Shown here piece by piece: positions 62,753 to 64,000 of a DNA stretch of 64,000 nucleotides (position 1 is the stretch's first letter; the number at the start of each line of letters is the position of its first letter). Source of the stretch: Bacteroidota bacterium (GTDB lineage: Bacteria; Bacteroidota; Bacteroidia; B-17B0; Aurantibacillaceae); the NCBI GenBank assembly GCA_005787585.1, contig SYAL01000047.1, positions 62,001 through 126,000 on the forward strand. Direction: 5' to 3'. The notes beneath the pieces are model-generated. The model searched no databases and was not told the origin of the DNA. It worked only from the letters and a program-made list of their open reading frames with translations. Position numbers and translations under genes: made by a program.

Positions 62753-64000
62753 TTAACTAATAATGCACAAATAATAATTTCTTTTTCCTTTTTGAATTAG
62801 AATATAATTGTTATTTATTAAATCTATTGAGCTTATTTTATATTCGTGACTTTCAATTTTTACTTTATTAATGCCAATACCGCCACCCTGTATTAATTTT
62901 CTTGCTTCGCTTTTACTTGGCATAATGCTAGTTTTTTCGACCAAAAAATCTAAGACGTTTATCTCTTTTTCTAAATCAATTCTATTTAAATTAAATTGCG
63001 GTACACCATCAAATACATCTAAAAAGGTGTCCTCATTTAAATTAAATAAATCGCTAATAGTCCCATTAAATAAAATTGAGCTTGTTTCAATAGCCAAAAA
63101 ATAGTTGGCCTCTCCATGAACAATGGTTGTGATTTCTTTTGTTAACGCCTTTTGCAAAATTCGTTTTCCAGGGTCTTTATCATGATCAATAATCAATTCT
63201 TCAATTGTATTTTTTGATAAAAATGTAAATATTTTTATAAAGTTTTTTGCATCAACATCGCTTGTATTAATCCAAAATTGATAAAATTTATATGGTGATG
63301 TTTTTGTTTTATCTAACCAAATGGTTCCGCTTTCAGTTTTTCCGAATTTAGATCCGTCGGCTTTTTTTATTAATTGGGTTGTTAAACCAAAAGCTTCTGA
63401 ATTAGCTTTTCTTCTAATTATTTCTGTTCCGCTTGTTATGTTGCCCCACTGATCGGACCCACCCATTTGAAGTTTACAATTTTTATTTTTAAATAAATAA
63501 TAAAAATCGTAGCCTTGCAATAATTGATAACTAAATTCAGTAAAACTCATACCATTTTCTAATCTATTTTTTACAGAATCTTTAGCCATCATATAGCTTA
63601 TGGTTAAATGCTTGCCTACATCTCGAATAAAATTAAGAAAAGAATATTCTTTCATCCAATCGTAATTATTTACTAATTCGGCTCCAAATTGGGCCGATTT
63701 AAAATCTAAAAAAAACTCTAACTGTTTTTTTATTCCCGTAACATTTTTAAAAAGAACTTCTTCTGCTAATAAATTTCTTTCTGCCGACTTTCCGCTAGGG
63801 TCGCCAACCATTCCTGTTGCTCCACCAATCAAAGCAATTGGTTTATGACCTGCTTTTTGAAAATGCATTAAAGTGAAAATTTGCGATAAATGCCCTATAT
63901 GCAAGGAATCTGCAGTTGGATCAAAGCCAATATACCCTGTTACCAATTCTTTTTCTAATAAATGCTCAAGCCCTGGCATAACATCTTGTAATAATCCTCG
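62753..64000 (-). CDS. tyrS: Tyrosyl-tRNA synthetase (N-terminus cut by the window edge)
   Basis: This class-I synthetase charges tRNA-Tyr. The frame is open to the last base of the window; reading back from 64000 it starts [18 protein letters not shown], so the ATG at 63979 is internal and the true start lies outside. Visible motifs are [19 protein letters not shown] (HIGH), [12 protein letters not shown] (tyrosine binding) and KFGKTESG (KMSKS type, about residue 215 of the visible part). The C-terminal S4-like RNA-binding domain carries [17 protein letters not shown]. rpoN follows three bases after the stop. Confidence 0.95.
   Translation of the reverse strand, partial: RGLLQDVMPGLEHLLEKELVTGYIGFDPTADSLHIGHLSQIFTLMHFQKAGHKPIALIGGATGMVGDPSGKSAERNLLAEEVLFKNVTGIKKQLEFFLDFKSAQFGAELVNNYDWMKEYSFLNFIRDVGKHLTISYMMAKDSVKNRLENGMSFTEFSYQLLQGYDFYYLFKNKNCKLQMGGSDQWGNITSGTEIIRRKANSEAFGLTTQLIKKADGSKFGKTESGTIWLDKTKTSPYKFYQFWINTSDVDAKNFIKIFTFLSKNTIEELIIDHDKDPGKRILQKALTKEITTIVHGEANYFLAIETSSILFNGTISDLFNLNEDTFLDVFDGVPQFNLNRIDLEKEINVLDFLVEKTSIMPSKSEARKLIQGGGIGINKVKIESHEYKISSIDLINNNYILIQKGKRNYYLCIIS

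Overview
The window is a compact, AT-rich stretch of chromosome from a member of the Bacteroidota. Several signs agree: five secreted proteins with type IX secretion (T9SS) C-terminal sorting domains, promoters of the TTG/TAnnTTTG type, a TamL-like lipidated Omp85 protein, twin Skp/OmpH chaperones behind BamA, FISUMP-family lipoproteins, and a saproxanthin-type carotenoid cluster. I cannot place it below phylum/class level. I saw no tRNA, rRNA, CRISPR array, transposase or prophage structural module.

Layout. 1-2.5 kb: end of aroB, then aroA and tatC in one direction. 2.5-10.7 kb: SpoU-type RNA methyltransferase, TamL-like Omp85, UbiD-family decarboxylase, MazG-like pyrophosphohydrolase, purT and mqnC; the UbiD protein and MqnC suggest menaquinone is made by the futalosine route. 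10.7-21 kb: three T9SS cargo proteins, an rRNA cytosine methyltransferase and the potassium transporter kup. 21-28.3 kb: purH with a recognisable promoter, then a six-gene minus-strand run containing a FISUMP lipoprotein, a tandemly duplicated pair of small lipoproteins and an outer-membrane barrel, followed by an unusual membrane protein. 28.4-32.8 kb: metH, controlled by a SAM-I riboswitch and terminator, and carrying an in-frame DUF559 nuclease-like insertion in an interdomain linker. 34.4-39 kb: uppS-bamA-skp-skp envelope operon. 39-42.3 kb: a CarH-like MerR/B12-binding regulator, cysS and a glutaminyl-peptide cyclotransferase. 42.4-44.5 kb: a decayed island with two broken genes, a tiny intact KLTESDL-type ORF and an antisense remnant. 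44.5-50.1 kb: a T9SS protein with a caspase-like/C25-like region, a small secreted protein and polA. 50.3-56.9 kb: carotenoid genes in two divergent operons (crtI-crtB-unknown and crtD-cruF-crtZ-crtY). 57-64 kb: a large BNR/VPS10-type T9SS protein, a DUF1566-like protein, rpoN and the start-truncated tyrS.

How it fits together. The carotenoid genes encode phytoene synthesis, desaturation, 1'-hydration, 3',4'-desaturation, cyclisation and ring 3-hydroxylation, which together predict saproxanthin and possibly zeaxanthin. GGPP synthase and ketolase genes are not in the window. The CarH-like regulator 11 kb away keeps most residues expected of an adenosylcobalamin light sensor and is a plausible but unproven controller of the pigment genes; metH is a second B12 user.

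The best candidates for something new are the nuclease domain embedded in MetH, the duplicated lipoprotein pair of unknown function, the conserved 3' flanking sequence shared by FISUMP/DUF1566 genes, and the unknown gene translationally coupled to crtB.
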